Counted from the first letter of the stretch, positions 32,353 to 42,078 are shown. The stretch is 64,000 bases of DNA from Treponema saccharophilum DSM 2985 (GCF_000255555.1 NZ_AGRW01000049.1:62001-126000), one strand, 5' to 3'. Numbers and translations are program-made. Notes: generated by a model from the sequence alone, not told the origin.

Positions 32353-33810
32353 TTATTTACCAAAAACAGTTACAGAACCAACTGTACGAACATTCCATTT
32401 TGAACCTTCCATATTGTCCAAAACCTCGTTCTGCCCGACAAACGCGACTCCATTTCCTTTGAGCTTATCCGCAAAGTCTGCGGCAATTCTCTTCTGCGCA
32501 TCGGCAGAAAGGAATGATAGAACATCGCGGGCAAAAACGATATCCACAGGCGGAAGAGCATTCGTATTTGCGCAGTCATGGTACTCAAACAAGATGCTGT
32601 CGCGAATATCCTGAGCGAACGTATATTCGCCGTTGGCTTTTTTCGTGACATACGGAGAATACCAATCCCCAGCGACATCTGCCGGAACAGACAGAAGCGG
32701 AGCGTTGGATATGCTGAGCAAATCCACCTCATGCGCATATATTTTTATCTTCGCATCTGGATATCTCTTTTTCAAAAGGCACGCGAACGAATACGTTTCA
32801 TATCCTTTTCCGCACCCAGGGTTCCAAACGACAATCTGCTTGGCAGAATTATCCGGAAGCGCTTTGTAGATGGAATCGGCGTACTCCTTGCTCCACCATG
32901 TTCCTGAACAAGGAGAGAAGAACGTCTTCAAGAACGCATCAGCATCGGAAGCAGTCTGGAGCTGGGTCTTGTCCTTCCCCCTCTCATTCTCCCAATCAGT
33001 ATAACGTCCCTGCATCCATTTTTCGTTAAGCCCCGTGACGATGAATTTTTTCATCGAAGAAAGACCATTGACTATAAACGAATAATCAATCTTCTCCCTC
33101 TTGACTTCCTTCTCCACCGGTTTCGGCTCCGACTTGGGCTGGGCGCTTTCCGCTTTAGACTCCGCGACTTTCTGCGCCGCCGATTTCTGTGTCGTCTGGA
33201 CGGCAATCTTCGATACGCCGTTCGCAACCTGAGCTGCGGCAGCCTCAGCCTCTGCCGAAACGTCCTGCTTCGCGCCGAAAATCCTCTCGATGTCAAGAAG
33301 AACGTACAGCCTGTTGTTTACCTCGACGACGCCCTGTATGTACTTGATGTTTATGTCACCGAACAAGGGATGCGGCGGATTAATCGTCGACTTCTTTATT
33401 CCGACAACCTTATCGATATCATCAACTACGACGCCGAACGTCTGGTCGCCGATAACGACGATAAGCATATTCTCTATCGCATCGTACTCGCGCTCGGGCA
33501 CCTCTATGTTGAAGAACAGGCGCAAGTCCACGATAGGAATAATGTCACCGCGGAGGTTATAGACACCAAGAACGAACGGAAGCGCGTTGGGAACATATGT
33601 GAATCTTCCCGCCTTTGCGATTTCCTTTACTTTCATGATGTCTATCGCATAATCCTTTCCCGCAAGCGAAAAGGTGACCATCTTGTAGTCAATTATAGTC
33701 GCTATGTTGTCAGCCAGCTCACCGGCCGCATCAGGTCCCGCAAGGCTTTGGAGATTTCCAAGACTTTCCTTCAGAACCGCATTGATTGAAGGTTTGGTAT
33801 TTTCTGCCAT
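32353..33810 (-). CDS. CheW-CheR-like hybrid scaffold protein
   Basis: 485 residues. N-terminal CheW domain (about 35-185; MVTFSLAGKDYAIDIMKVKEI, LPFVLGVYNLRGDIIPIVDL). An Ala/Lys/Glu-rich linker (about 190-240) follows. The C-terminal 245 residues resemble the methyltransferase domain of CheR (WNPGCGKGYETYSFACLLK, DIVFARDVLSFLS, LKGNGVAFVGQNE) but with altered SAM-binding glycines and no CheR N-terminal domain. Such CheW-CheRlike proteins are known from the F2 chemotaxis system of Treponema denticola, where they help build arrays on strongly curved membranes. Whether methyl transfer survives is doubtful. Confidence 0.9.
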   Translation of the reverse strand: MAENTKPSINAVLKESLGNLQSLAGPDAAGELADNIATIIDYKMVTFSLAGKDYAIDIMKVKEIAKAGRFTYVPNALPFVLGVYNLRGDIIPIVDLRLFFNIEVPEREYDAIENMLIVVIGDQTFGVVVDDIDKVVGIKKSTINPPHPLFGDINIKYIQGVVEVNNRLYVLLDIERIFGAKQDVSAEAEAAAAQVANGVSKIAVQTTQKSAAQKVAESKAESAQPKSEPKPVEKEVKREKIDYSFIVNGLSSMKKFIVTGLNEKWMQGRYTDWENERGKDKTQLQTASDADAFLKTFFSPCSGTWWSKEYADSIYKALPDNSAKQIVVWNPGCGKGYETYSFACLLKKRYPDAKIKIYAHEVDLLSISNAPLLSVPADVAGDWYSPYVTKKANGEYTFAQDIRDSILFEYHDCANTNALPPVDIVFARDVLSFLSADAQKRIAADFADKLKGNGVAFVGQNEVLDNMEGSKWNVRTVGSVTVFGK

Positions 33811-33822
33811 ACTATTCTCCTG

Positions 33823-36216
33823 TTAATCAGCCAAACTGTTTTCCTGACGAGCCTCGATTTCCTGACGGACGCCGAGCTCCAGCAATTGCGTAACATCGAT
33901 AATCAGGGAAACAGAACCGTCGCCAAGTATCGAAGCACCTGCAATACCAGGAGACTGCGTAAACTGATCGCGCAACGGCTTGATGACGACATCTTCCTCG
34001 CCAATCAGGTTATCAACCATTATGCCGATTTTCTTTTCCTGAGAGCCGACGATTACGACGAAGCAATATTCGCCCTCTTCTTTCGTCCGGATATTGAACA
34101 ACCTGCTGAGCCGCAACACGCTGACAACCTCATTCCTGACGTTGAGAACCTCATAGTTGTCAATCGTATTTATCTCAGACTTCTTCACGCGGACGCTCTC
34201 GATTACGGACGCGATAGGAATAGAATACACTTCCCTGCCGACGCGCACCAAAAGCCCCTGAATGATTGCCAATGTCAACGGAAGGCGGATGCTGAATTTC
34301 GAGCCCTTTCCCTTTTCCGTCGTTACGTTAACGGTACCATTGAGCTTGTCAATCATGGTCTTGACGACATCGAGACCGACGCCGCGCCCAGACACATTCG
34401 TAATCTTATCAGCCGTCGAGAATCCCGGCATGAAGATGAGTTGCGCCGCCTCCTGGTCATTGAGCACCTTGTTCGGGTGAATCAAGCCTTTGGAAACAGC
34501 CTTCGCCTTTACCTTCTCTACATCGATTCCGCCACCATCATCGATGACGTCGATGATAATCATGTTGCCCTCATTGGCAGCCTTGAGAAGGACAGTACCC
34601 GTCTCGTCCTTTCCGGCAGCACGGCGCTTCTCAGGAGATTCTATTCCGTGATCAACGGAATTTCTGACGCAGTGCATAATCGGATCCATCAAATCATCGA
34701 TGACAGTCTTGTCGAGTTCTGTCTCCTCACCTTCAATCTGCAAGGTGACTTTCTTTCCCAAATCACGCTGCAAATCGCGGACGACGCGCGGGAAACGGTC
34801 GAAAATCTGGCTGATAGGAACCATTCGGATTTTCATGACGCCTTCCTGAAGCTCTCCCGCTATGCGGCCGAGGTTCTGGGTCGACGAATGGAACTTCGAA
34901 TTCAAATCCTTGAATTTCGTCTCGAAGGAATCGAAATAATTCGCGATGTCGCCGAACTCGTTGAGGATATTCGTCTTTATATCCTTGACCGCCACACCGT
35001 TCTGGATTTCATCGAGGTACTGCGGAAGCTGCTCGAACATCTTCCTGACTTTTTCCTTGAACGATGCGTCCAAGGTCTGGAAATTCACGAGCATGTCAGC
35101 CAAATGGGTTGCGCTCTGGTTGAACGCGGCTTTTGTTATGACCGTTTCCGATATAAGGTTCAGAAGATAATCGATTCTCTTCGAATCGACGCGGAGGATT
35201 GAACTCTGCTGCGCGTGGCCGCTCGCGGGCGCACCTTTTGCGGGAGCCTTCGCAGGAGCCTTCTGCTCTCCGCCTGCCGCCGGTGCAGCTGGCTTCTCTT
35301 CCGCTTTCTGCTCGACGGCAGGTTTCTGCGCGGCAGGCGCAGGCGCCGGCTTGGGAGCAGGAGTTTCGGCAGCGTAATTTCTGTCGCCGACGACCTCCTT
35401 TGACACCGCATTGTCGAGGCATTTCGCGTCGACGCTTATCGTAACGTCATCCATGAACGCGGTGTCTTCAATCTGGTTTGCATCGTTCGACGAAGCGATG
35501 TAATAGACGACTTCCCGGTGGAATTCATCCTCATACAGCTCCTCGAAATCAGGCTCCGTCTTCAGAATTGTGCCGCGGTTTTTGAGCGCCGCATAAATCT
35601 GGATTCCTCCGACGGAATTCATCGGGTTGTTCTCGTCGAATACGACATTGACTGCCCAAAGCTTCTGACCGTCGGTGCATCCCTGCTTCAATTCTGCAAG
35701 CTCGTATTCCGAAAGGGCGACGACAATCTCCCCGCTTGAGGCAGAAGAAGGCGCGCTCTGCTGAGCCGGAGCGGCAGCAGGCTTCGACGGTGCCGGCGCC
35801 GCCTTCGATTTTCCGGAACCGTCCGGAATCATCGAGCGGATTTTGTTCGATATCTCATCGACGCTCTCACCGTAGATACTTCCGTTAGTCCGTGATTCGA
35901 GCATCGCCTTGATAACGTCAAGTGCCGTAAGGAGTGTATCCACGACATCTTCAGTCACCTTGACGCGGTCAGAACGAACCTCATCGAGAAGATCTTCCAT
36001 CGTGTGAGCAAAATGAGAAATTTCAGTAAATTCAACAGTAGCTGAGTTTCCCTTGAGAGTATGAGCCGCGCGGAAAATTTCGTCGATGGCATCATGGTTA
36101 TTAGGATCCTGCTCGATTGCAAGGATGTTGCTCTCGAGGTTGTCAACCATCTGTTCCGATTCAGAAAAGTAGTCTTTTAGTAACTCTTCGTTTGTTGCAT
36201 CAAGATAATCACTCAT
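33823..36216 (-). CDS. cheA: Chemotaxis histidine kinase CheA
   Basis: 797 residues. P1 phosphotransfer domain with phosphorylated His52 in FRAAHTLKGNSAT. A Pro/Ala/Lys-rich linker, a P2-like region near 175-290, another Pro/Ala-rich linker (about 295-345), then the P3 dimerisation helices, the P4 ATPase (N-box HCVRNSVDHGIES, DDGGGI, GRGVGLDVV) and a P5 CheW-like domain. It phosphorylates CheY. The ATG at 36216 is chosen since the family P1 begins there; no Shine-Dalgarno is visible, and a promoter puts the transcript start at the ATG. Confidence 0.95.
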   Translation of the reverse strand: MSDYLDATNEELLKDYFSESEQMVDNLESNILAIEQDPNNHDAIDEIFRAAHTLKGNSATVEFTEISHFAHTMEDLLDEVRSDRVKVTEDVVDTLLTALDVIKAMLESRTNGSIYGESVDEISNKIRSMIPDGSGKSKAAPAPSKPAAAPAQQSAPSSASSGEIVVALSEYELAELKQGCTDGQKLWAVNVVFDENNPMNSVGGIQIYAALKNRGTILKTEPDFEELYEDEFHREVVYYIASSNDANQIEDTAFMDDVTISVDAKCLDNAVSKEVVGDRNYAAETPAPKPAPAPAAQKPAVEQKAEEKPAAPAAGGEQKAPAKAPAKGAPASGHAQQSSILRVDSKRIDYLLNLISETVITKAAFNQSATHLADMLVNFQTLDASFKEKVRKMFEQLPQYLDEIQNGVAVKDIKTNILNEFGDIANYFDSFETKFKDLNSKFHSSTQNLGRIAGELQEGVMKIRMVPISQIFDRFPRVVRDLQRDLGKKVTLQIEGEETELDKTVIDDLMDPIMHCVRNSVDHGIESPEKRRAAGKDETGTVLLKAANEGNMIIIDVIDDGGGIDVEKVKAKAVSKGLIHPNKVLNDQEAAQLIFMPGFSTADKITNVSGRGVGLDVVKTMIDKLNGTVNVTTEKGKGSKFSIRLPLTLAIIQGLLVRVGREVYSIPIASVIESVRVKKSEINTIDNYEVLNVRNEVVSVLRLSRLFNIRTKEEGEYCFVVIVGSQEKKIGIMVDNLIGEEDVVIKPLRDQFTQSPGIAGASILGDGSVSLIIDVTQLLELGVRQEIEARQENSLAD

Positions 36217-36223
36217 ACAGAAC

Positions 36224-36251
36224 ATTTTAACAGTTACTTTTTCAAAGTCAA
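36224..36251 (-). promoter_or_regulatory. cheA promoter placing transcription start at the ATG
   Basis: On the minus strand TTGACT (36251-36246), a 16-base spacer, TAAAAT (36229-36224) preceded by TGT (extended -10). Seven bases then lead to the cheA ATG. Confidence 0.7.
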
Positions 36252-36348
36252 GCGGAAAAGCCATATTTTCGGGAAGCGGGCTCAGCACAAGATGTCGATA
36301 ATTGTTATAATCATTAACTTTTTTCTCACAAAAACAGGAGCTTTTGAA

Positions 36349-37596
36349 ATGGAAGTCAAAAAGAACAAAGTCATTGCAGCGATAACGCTGGCGCTCTCCG
36401 CCATTTCATTCCCCGCATACGCGGATTTCTCGTTCGACTGCGAGACAGGGCTTGCGGGAACGTTCTGCAAAAGCCAGAATTCGGGAAAAATCGCGCTGAC
36501 GATGAACGGATTCGTGTCGGGGCAGGTCAACATGACGGACAAGCTTTTCGCGCGGGCGGAAATCGCGGTCAAAACGGACGACATACTCGACGGAGGAATT
36601 TTCGAGGACACCGCGTCGGGCATGAGCATGAACAAGCTCTCGCTGAACTACTCGTTCCATGCGGCGGGAATGACACACGTCCTGTCGGCCTTCTCGGGAT
36701 ACGAGGATTCTGTCGGGACGGACACGTATCTGAGGAGAATGCTCGGGACAAACGGCGTCGCCTCCCCGATAACGGAAAGCCACCTGGGAAGCGACGGAAT
36801 CGCAATCTACCCGCTCAAGGGAAGCGGCATATCGTACAACGCACGGTTCAGTTCCGTTCCGGCGGCCGCGGGCGCGTACATTTACAAGAACGACGAGACG
36901 TCGGACGAGACATCCCAGACGAACGTTGATTTCAGGTTCGCGACGGCGCTGAAGTACCTGACGATGGACTTCGCGTTCGGCATGGGAATCCCGATAACGC
37001 GGGAGCTTTCGACGGGCGAGAAAGTGTTCCTCCTCATAGACAGGGTGAACGTCCATTCCGGAATCACGCTCATCATCGGGAACAGGAATTCCACGTCGCT
37101 TTTCGTGCAGGGCGGATTCTACAACAGGGAAGTCGAGGCGCTGTCCGATTTGGCGGACACAGAGATGAAGGACGTGTTCCTCCTCGTCGAGCCGAGATTC
37201 AAATTCAACGGGAGCGGAATCCACTTCACGTTCTTCAACATCCCCGGAACGACGCTCGGAAAGATAGTCGAGTCGTCGGACGGAACGCCGATTTTCGCAT
37301 ACACGCCGCTGACTTACATGGAAATGAGCGACACGCTCGGCGGGAACATCACGTTCATATCGAGGGAGACGGGAGCCGCGGGAATCCGCTTCGGGATGCA
37401 CACGATGCTCACCCTCGAAGGACGGCACCTCGGCGACCTCGGCGACAAAAGCGAGCTTTCCGACTGCATTGCCATCAAGATGATGCCGTTCGTGTCGTTC
37501 CCCGTGATGGGCGGGACGATGACGACGACGGCAAGGATAAAAGCCACGAAATTCAGCGAGAGCGGAATCACCGTGGGATTCAAGAAGTCGATTTGA
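36349..37596 (+). CDS. Putative outer-membrane beta-barrel protein
   Basis: 415 residues, no confident family. A signal peptide (about 1-25, ending FPAYADF) precedes amphipathic strands throughout with alternating residues and many Gly/Asn/Thr turns (SGKIALTMNGFVSGQVNMTD, LFARAEIAVKT). The end (SGITVGFKKSI) lacks a terminal Phe. Probably a porin-like protein of the treponemal outer membrane. AGGAG lies 8 bases before the ATG at 36349; the upstream in-frame ATG has no such site. TATAAT at 36306-36311 may be its -10. Divergent from cheA. Confidence 0.65.
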   Translation: MEVKKNKVIAAITLALSAISFPAYADFSFDCETGLAGTFCKSQNSGKIALTMNGFVSGQVNMTDKLFARAEIAVKTDDILDGGIFEDTASGMSMNKLSLNYSFHAAGMTHVLSAFSGYEDSVGTDTYLRRMLGTNGVASPITESHLGSDGIAIYPLKGSGISYNARFSSVPAAAGAYIYKNDETSDETSQTNVDFRFATALKYLTMDFAFGMGIPITRELSTGEKVFLLIDRVNVHSGITLIIGNRNSTSLFVQGGFYNREVEALSDLADTEMKDVFLLVEPRFKFNGSGIHFTFFNIPGTTLGKIVESSDGTPIFAYTPLTYMEMSDTLGGNITFISRETGAAGIRFGMHTMLTLEGRHLGDLGDKSELSDCIAIKMMPFVSFPVMGGTMTTTARIKATKFSESGITVGFKKSI

Positions 37597-37597
37597 C

Positions 37598-37650
37598 AAA
37601 AAAAACGCGCGCCAAAACCGGAAAACGGCTGGCGCGCATTTTTTTTTCAG
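37598..37650. terminator. Bidirectional terminator between the barrel gene and dapL
   Basis: GCGCGCCA and TGGCGCGC arms around an ACCGG-rich loop, flanked by A- and T-runs on the two sides so it can stop transcription from either convergent gene. Confidence 0.9.
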
Positions 37651-37656
37651 GAAGAG

Positions 37657-38886
37657 CTAGAGCACGAGCTTCGAGAGCCGCGCGCAGGCTTCCTCAACAT
37701 CCTTTCTGTGCCCGAACGAGCTGAAGCGGATGAAGCTTTCGCCCGAAGGCCCGAACCCGGAACCCGGCGTCGTCACGACGTTGCATTTGTCGAGGATGAG
37801 GTCGAAAACCTCCCAGGACTTCCGCCCGGGGAATTTTGCCCAGACATACGGACCGTTGCCCGTAAAGTACGCCTCGACTCCCGCCGCCTTGAAATTCGAG
37901 CCGTCGAGCGTTTCCTTGATGAGTTTTCCGTTCGCAAGATAGTAATCGACAGAATCCTTCATGTCCTTGAGCCCCTGCTCGTCGAGGGCGGCAAGGCCGC
38001 CTGCCTGGGCGATGTTCGAGGCGCCGTTGAAAAGCGTCGTCATGACGCGGTTCCAGTCGCGGTTGACCGACGAGCCGTCGGCGAATTTCAGCTCGTTGGG
38101 AACGACAGACCATCCGAGGCGCACGCCGGTAAATCCCGCAGGCTTCGAGAACGAATTGACTTCGATTGCGCAGGTGCGGGCGCCCTCGATTTCAAAAATC
38201 GACTTCGGAAGGCTCTCGTCCCTGATGAAAGCGAAATATGCGGCATCATAGATTATGATGCACCCGTTCGCGTTCGCAAAATCCACGAGGGTTTTCAGCT
38301 GGCCGCGCGTAGCAGTCGCGCCTGTCGGATTGTTCGGCGAGCATATGTAGAGGAGCGTGTTCTTTCCGACTTTTGAGAGGTCGGGGAAGAAATTGTTTTC
38401 CGGCGTGCAGGGAAGATACGTGATTCCCTCGTAGCCCGAACCGTCAGATTTGGCGGCTCCGGCGGCTCCGACAACGACGGAACCATCGACATAGACCGGA
38501 TAAGCCGGATCCTGAACGGCGACCGAAACGTCGCGCCCGAAAAGCGTCTGGATGCGCGCGATGTCGCATTTCGCGCCGTCGGAGACGAAAATCTCGCTCG
38601 CGTCGGCGATGCCATTGTAGAACACCTCGGCGATGCGCTCCCGGAGGGCAGTGTTGCCCTGCTCGTCACCGTAGCCGGAATACCCCTCGGGAGTCGCAAG
38701 CCCGAGCGCATAGTCGCTCATCGCCTTCGCGATATGCGGCGAAAGAGGCTCCGTCGTGTTTCCTATTCCGAGGCTTATGATGGAAGCGGCGGGATGAGCC
38801 GCAGCATACTCCCTGCGTCTGCGGGCGACCTCAGGAAAGAGATAGCCAGCCGTCAAATTGGAAAATCCTGTGTTTCTTGCAATCAT
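37657..38886 (-). CDS. dapL: LL-diaminopimelate aminotransferase
   Basis: 409-residue PLP enzyme of aminotransferase class I/II that makes LL-diaminopimelate directly from tetrahydrodipicolinate for lysine and peptidoglycan. Family marks: LFPEVARRRREY start, SLGIGNTTEPLSPHI, GYSGYGDEQGNTALRE, DGAKCDIARIQ, QDPAYPVYVD, CSPNNPTGA, Schiff-base Lys in EVNSFSKPAGFTGVRLGW. The ATG at 38886 fits the family N-terminus. No Shine-Dalgarno precedes it; TAGTAT ends 7 bases upstream. Confidence 0.93.
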   Translation of the reverse strand: MIARNTGFSNLTAGYLFPEVARRRREYAAAHPAASIISLGIGNTTEPLSPHIAKAMSDYALGLATPEGYSGYGDEQGNTALRERIAEVFYNGIADASEIFVSDGAKCDIARIQTLFGRDVSVAVQDPAYPVYVDGSVVVGAAGAAKSDGSGYEGITYLPCTPENNFFPDLSKVGKNTLLYICSPNNPTGATATRGQLKTLVDFANANGCIIIYDAAYFAFIRDESLPKSIFEIEGARTCAIEVNSFSKPAGFTGVRLGWSVVPNELKFADGSSVNRDWNRVMTTLFNGASNIAQAGGLAALDEQGLKDMKDSVDYYLANGKLIKETLDGSNFKAAGVEAYFTGNGPYVWAKFPGRKSWEVFDLILDKCNVVTTPGSGFGPSGESFIRFSSFGHRKDVEEACARLSKLVL

Positions 38887-38893
38887 GCGGGAA

Positions 38894-38899
38894 ATACTA
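38894..38899 (-). promoter_or_regulatory. TAGTAT box 7 bases upstream of dapL
   Basis: Weak -10 match at the same distance from the start codon as in the other genes lacking Shine-Dalgarno sequences. Confidence 0.35.
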
Positions 38900-38966
38900 C
38901 CAAAAACGGATTTTTTGTGGAACAAGGAGAAACACGGCGCGCGCTTAATGAGAAAAACGAACGGAA

Positions 38967-38998
38967 AGCGGCGGAAAAGGCGCGCCCACCCCGCCGCT
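38967..38998 (-). terminator. Possible terminator after proC
   Basis: AGCGGCGG pairs with CCGCCGCT across a 16-base loop; on the minus strand only an interrupted T-rich stretch follows. Confidence 0.4.
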
Positions 38999-39042
38999 CC
39001 AAAAGCAACCTGCTATTTACCGAATATCCGTCGCGGAAAGCG

Positions 39043-39843
39043 TCATTTCTGCCCCAGCTCCACCGACTTCTCGAACGCAGCGGTCGCAGCGTTGATGACA
39101 GCCGCGCGGAACCCGGACTCCTCAAGCGCGATGACTCCCTCAATCGTCGTCCCGGCAGGAGAGCAGACGGCATCCTTAAGCTCGCTGACGCTCCTGCCGT
39201 CGTTCAGGAAAAGCTCCGCGGCGCCCTTGAGCGTCTGCGCGGCATACACGTACGCCTGCTTTCTCGGCATCCCGAACCTGACGGCGGCATCGGCAAGCGC
39301 CTCGATAAAAAGAAAAGCATACGCGGGGCCGGAACCGGAAACAGCCGTAACGCCGTCCATAAGCCTCTCGGGAATCTCGTCGACGCGCCCGCTTTCAGAA
39401 AGAAGTGTCTTCACGAGGGAAAGGTCATCGGAGGATACGCCCTCCGTGCTGCACAGCGCGACCATTCCCTCGCCGACCGTAGCGGGAATGTTCGGCATAA
39501 TCCGGACGGCGCGAAGCTCGCCTATTGTCTTGAGAGTCACCCCCGCCGCCATGCTGACATACACGGCATCTTTCCTGACGAACGGGCGTATTTCGGAAAG
39601 GACGTCCCGTATGTACGCAGGCTTCACCGCAAGGAACACGAAATCCGCACCGGAAACCGCGTCGGCGTTCGTCTTCGCGGCGCGCACGCCCGTTTTCTCC
39701 GCGAACGAAGAAGCCTCGCCATAAGAAGCGGCCGAGACAGTTATCCTGTCCGCGCCGACGACTTTCGCCATTGCCCTCACGAGCGCACCGCCCATAACAC
39801 CGCACCCGACGCACGCAACCCTGATGTCTTTGATGTCTTTCAT
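39043..39843 (-). CDS. proC: Pyrroline-5-carboxylate reductase
   Basis: 266 residues, last step of proline synthesis. NAD(P)-binding start VACVGCGVMGGALVRAM; FLAVKPAYIRDVL; MPNIPATVGEG; signature AVSGSGPAYAFLFIEALADAAVRFGM and CSPAGTTIEGV near the end. Start at 39843 chosen by GTAGGA about 8 bases upstream and family fit. About 200 bases upstream toward the sensor kinase hold no recognised gene. Confidence 0.95.
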   Translation of the reverse strand: MKDIKDIRVACVGCGVMGGALVRAMAKVVGADRITVSAASYGEASSFAEKTGVRAAKTNADAVSGADFVFLAVKPAYIRDVLSEIRPFVRKDAVYVSMAAGVTLKTIGELRAVRIMPNIPATVGEGMVALCSTEGVSSDDLSLVKTLLSESGRVDEIPERLMDGVTAVSGSGPAYAFLFIEALADAAVRFGMPRKQAYVYAAQTLKGAAELFLNDGRSVSELKDAVCSPAGTTIEGVIALEESGFRAAVINAATAAFEKSVELGQK

Positions 39844-40045
39844 TTTTTTCCTACCCTGTTTTTTTATGCCGCGCGGCACGCAAAGCACCGAACGGCACAA
39901 GAATAATGAACGACAATAAAAGATGAATCAAGTTGTGGGCAACGGGGCAGAGCGGTTTCCGAAAAAAAACGCAGCCCCAGAAAAACGTTCTTATATATAG
40001 AAGATTCCTGCATGAAAACGCGCGGGGATTTCCCCCGGCGGGAAA

Positions 40046-41395
40046 TTATTTGCCGAAGAAGGATTTCTTCCTTCCTTTTTTCATCGGAAGCGTAAGCGTA
40101 AATTCTGCCCACTCGCCGAATTTGCTGTCGACGGTCAGCGTTCCTTTATGGACGGCGGCGATTGTCCGCGCGATTGCAAGTCCCAGACCGTACCCGCCCG
40201 TTTTCCGCGCGCGCGAAGAATCGGAACGGTAGAAACGCCTGAAAATCTTGTCCAAATCCTCGCTCTTTATGCCGTGTCCCGTATTGAAGACGCGAAGGAT
40301 TATCTTGTCCTTCTCCGCGACGGCAGAAATCCTGACGGTCGAGCCCTCCTCCGAATTCTTCACGGCGTTGTCGACGAGGATGACGACGACCTGCTTTATC
40401 TGCTGCTCGTCCCCGACGAACCGCAACCCCTCGCGGATTCCAAGCTCAAGACGCTTCTTCTCCTCGAAAACGGTGCTTTCGAACGGCAGGACGGAATTCC
40501 TCACCGCATCGGTGAAATCGAATTCGGCGAAATTAATCTTGTTGCGCCCAGCATCGTCCTTGGCGAGATAAAGGAGGTTCTTCACGAGATGGCTCATGCG
40601 CTCGTTCTCTTCCCGAATGTACGAAAGCCAGCGGTTTCCCGGCATGTCGGGCGCGAGCACGTCGAGGTTCGCGCCGATGACGGCAATCGGAGTCTTGAGC
40701 TCATGGCCGGCATCAGCTATGAACGCCTTCTGCTTCTCGAACGCGACGCGGGTCGGCCGAATGACGAAGCCGGAAAGGAAGAACGCGAACACCGTCGCCA
40801 CGACCATGCTCGCGACAAACACCACGACGGAAAAACGGACGAGATAATACAGCATCATTATCTCGACGCGCCTGTTCATCGCGCTTATTATCCTCGAACC
40901 GTCATCGTTCACCTTCATATAGAAAAGGATTCCGTCGAACGTCCCCTCGACGGTTTTTCCGGGATAGCACCCGCCGCCGCGCGCCCGGCATTCGGCAAGC
41001 ACCTTCCCGACGAACTTCGAGATGTCGCTCGGCATCAAATCGAACGAATAATTCTTGATAACATCCCCTATCACACCGTCCGGCGTGATTTTCACGGAGA
41101 AGAAATTCCGCATCTCGTCCTTGTCCACTGAAATCTGAAGCGGGAAAAACGAATCGTCGCTTCCGATCGCGAGCCACGGCTTTTTGGAGACGAAATTCCC
41201 CTTGTGAACGCGCCCGTCGGGAAGCGGAGGAATCCCGCCATTCTCCGCGATGGTCTCAAGATAATGCCGCGACCGGACTATCTCGTGGCGGGCAAGGCAA
41301 TAATCGACTGTCAGAAGAATTCCCGCCACAAGTATCATCTGCACGAGAACAATGACGGCGATAATCTGAATGCGGAGCTTTTTAATTACGCTCAT
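40046..41395 (-). CDS. Membrane sensor histidine kinase
   Basis: 449 residues. First membrane segment about 10-31, an extracytoplasmic sensor region about 32-180 containing a CRARGGGC cysteine pair, second membrane segment about 185-213, then the HisKA helix with phospho-acceptor His in FIADAGHELKTPIAV, N-box VVILVDNAVKNSEEG, and G boxes (FNTGHGI, GGYGLGLAIA). There is no clear HAMP. It starts 2 bases after the response regulator stop, so they form a two-component pair. The signal is unknown. Confidence 0.92.
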   Translation of the reverse strand: MSVIKKLRIQIIAVIVLVQMILVAGILLTVDYCLARHEIVRSRHYLETIAENGGIPPLPDGRVHKGNFVSKKPWLAIGSDDSFFPLQISVDKDEMRNFFSVKITPDGVIGDVIKNYSFDLMPSDISKFVGKVLAECRARGGGCYPGKTVEGTFDGILFYMKVNDDGSRIISAMNRRVEIMMLYYLVRFSVVVFVASMVVATVFAFFLSGFVIRPTRVAFEKQKAFIADAGHELKTPIAVIGANLDVLAPDMPGNRWLSYIREENERMSHLVKNLLYLAKDDAGRNKINFAEFDFTDAVRNSVLPFESTVFEEKKRLELGIREGLRFVGDEQQIKQVVVILVDNAVKNSEEGSTVRISAVAEKDKIILRVFNTGHGIKSEDLDKIFRRFYRSDSSRARKTGGYGLGLAIARTIAAVHKGTLTVDSKFGEWAEFTLTLPMKKGRKKSFFGK

Positions 41396-41397
41396 TG

Positions 41398-42078
41398 CTA
41401 TCTGGTTTCATCCTCAAGCGAGTACCCTATTCCGCGCGCCGTCCTGATTCTGACGGTCACTTTCAGATTCTCAATCTTGTTGCGGATGAACGAAATGTAG
41501 ACCTCGACGTTGTTGTACTCGGCGTTCGAGTCGTTTCCCCAAATCTTGTTGATTATCTGCTCCTTCGTGATTATCTGATGGGGATTCTCGAAAAGGAGGT
41601 CAAGAATCTGGAATTCCTTGAGAGAGAGCTTTATCGCCTTTCCCTCGCTCGACTGAAGCTCGCAGTTCTTCTTGCTGAGCGTGAGGTCGCCGAACGTTAT
41701 GGAATCGTCCTTAATCTCGCCCTTGCGCCTCGTAAGCGCGCGGACGCGCGCGAGAAGCTCGTCCGTCGAGAACGGCTTCGTGAGGTAATCGTCGGCGCCG
41801 GCATCAAGCCCCGCGACCTTGTCGGAAACCTCGTCGCGCGCCGTAAGGAGCAGGACGGGAACGTTGTTCTTCGCCTCGCGGAGTTTCTTGAGAATCGTGA
41901 TTCCGTCGATTCCGGGGAGCATGATGTCGAGGATAATCGCATCGTATCCCTCGGACTCGGCATATTTAAGCCCGTCGATACCGTTGAGAACGGCATCGAC
42001 ACCAATCTTGTTCTTCTTGAAAATCTCGACGAGAGCCTGCGACATTCCTTCCTCGTCCTCAACAAGCAAAATCCTCAT
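41398..42078 (-). CDS. OmpR/PhoB-family response regulator
   Basis: 226 residues. Receiver domain with LLVEDEEG and phospho-acceptor Asp in AIILDIMLPG, Lys in YLTKPFS. C-terminal winged helix (about 130-226) with the family RxxRGxGY end (RIRTARGIGYSLED). AGGAGG lies 6 bases before the ATG at 42078. Probably activates or represses genes in response to the partner kinase; targets are unknown. Confidence 0.94.
   Translation of the reverse strand: MRILLVEDEEGMSQALVEIFKKNKIGVDAVLNGIDGLKYAESEGYDAIILDIMLPGIDGITILKKLREAKNNVPVLLLTARDEVSDKVAGLDAGADDYLTKPFSTDELLARVRALTRRKGEIKDDSITFGDLTLSKKNCELQSSEGKAIKLSLKEFQILDLLFENPHQIITKEQIINKIWGNDSNAEYNNVEVYISFIRNKIENLKVTVRIRTARGIGYSLEDETR

Noticed and set aside
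36406-37599. 397-codon frame antisense to the outer-membrane protein gene
   Set aside because: Low-complexity Arg/His composition; the sense frame has a signal peptide, a Shine-Dalgarno and a terminator.
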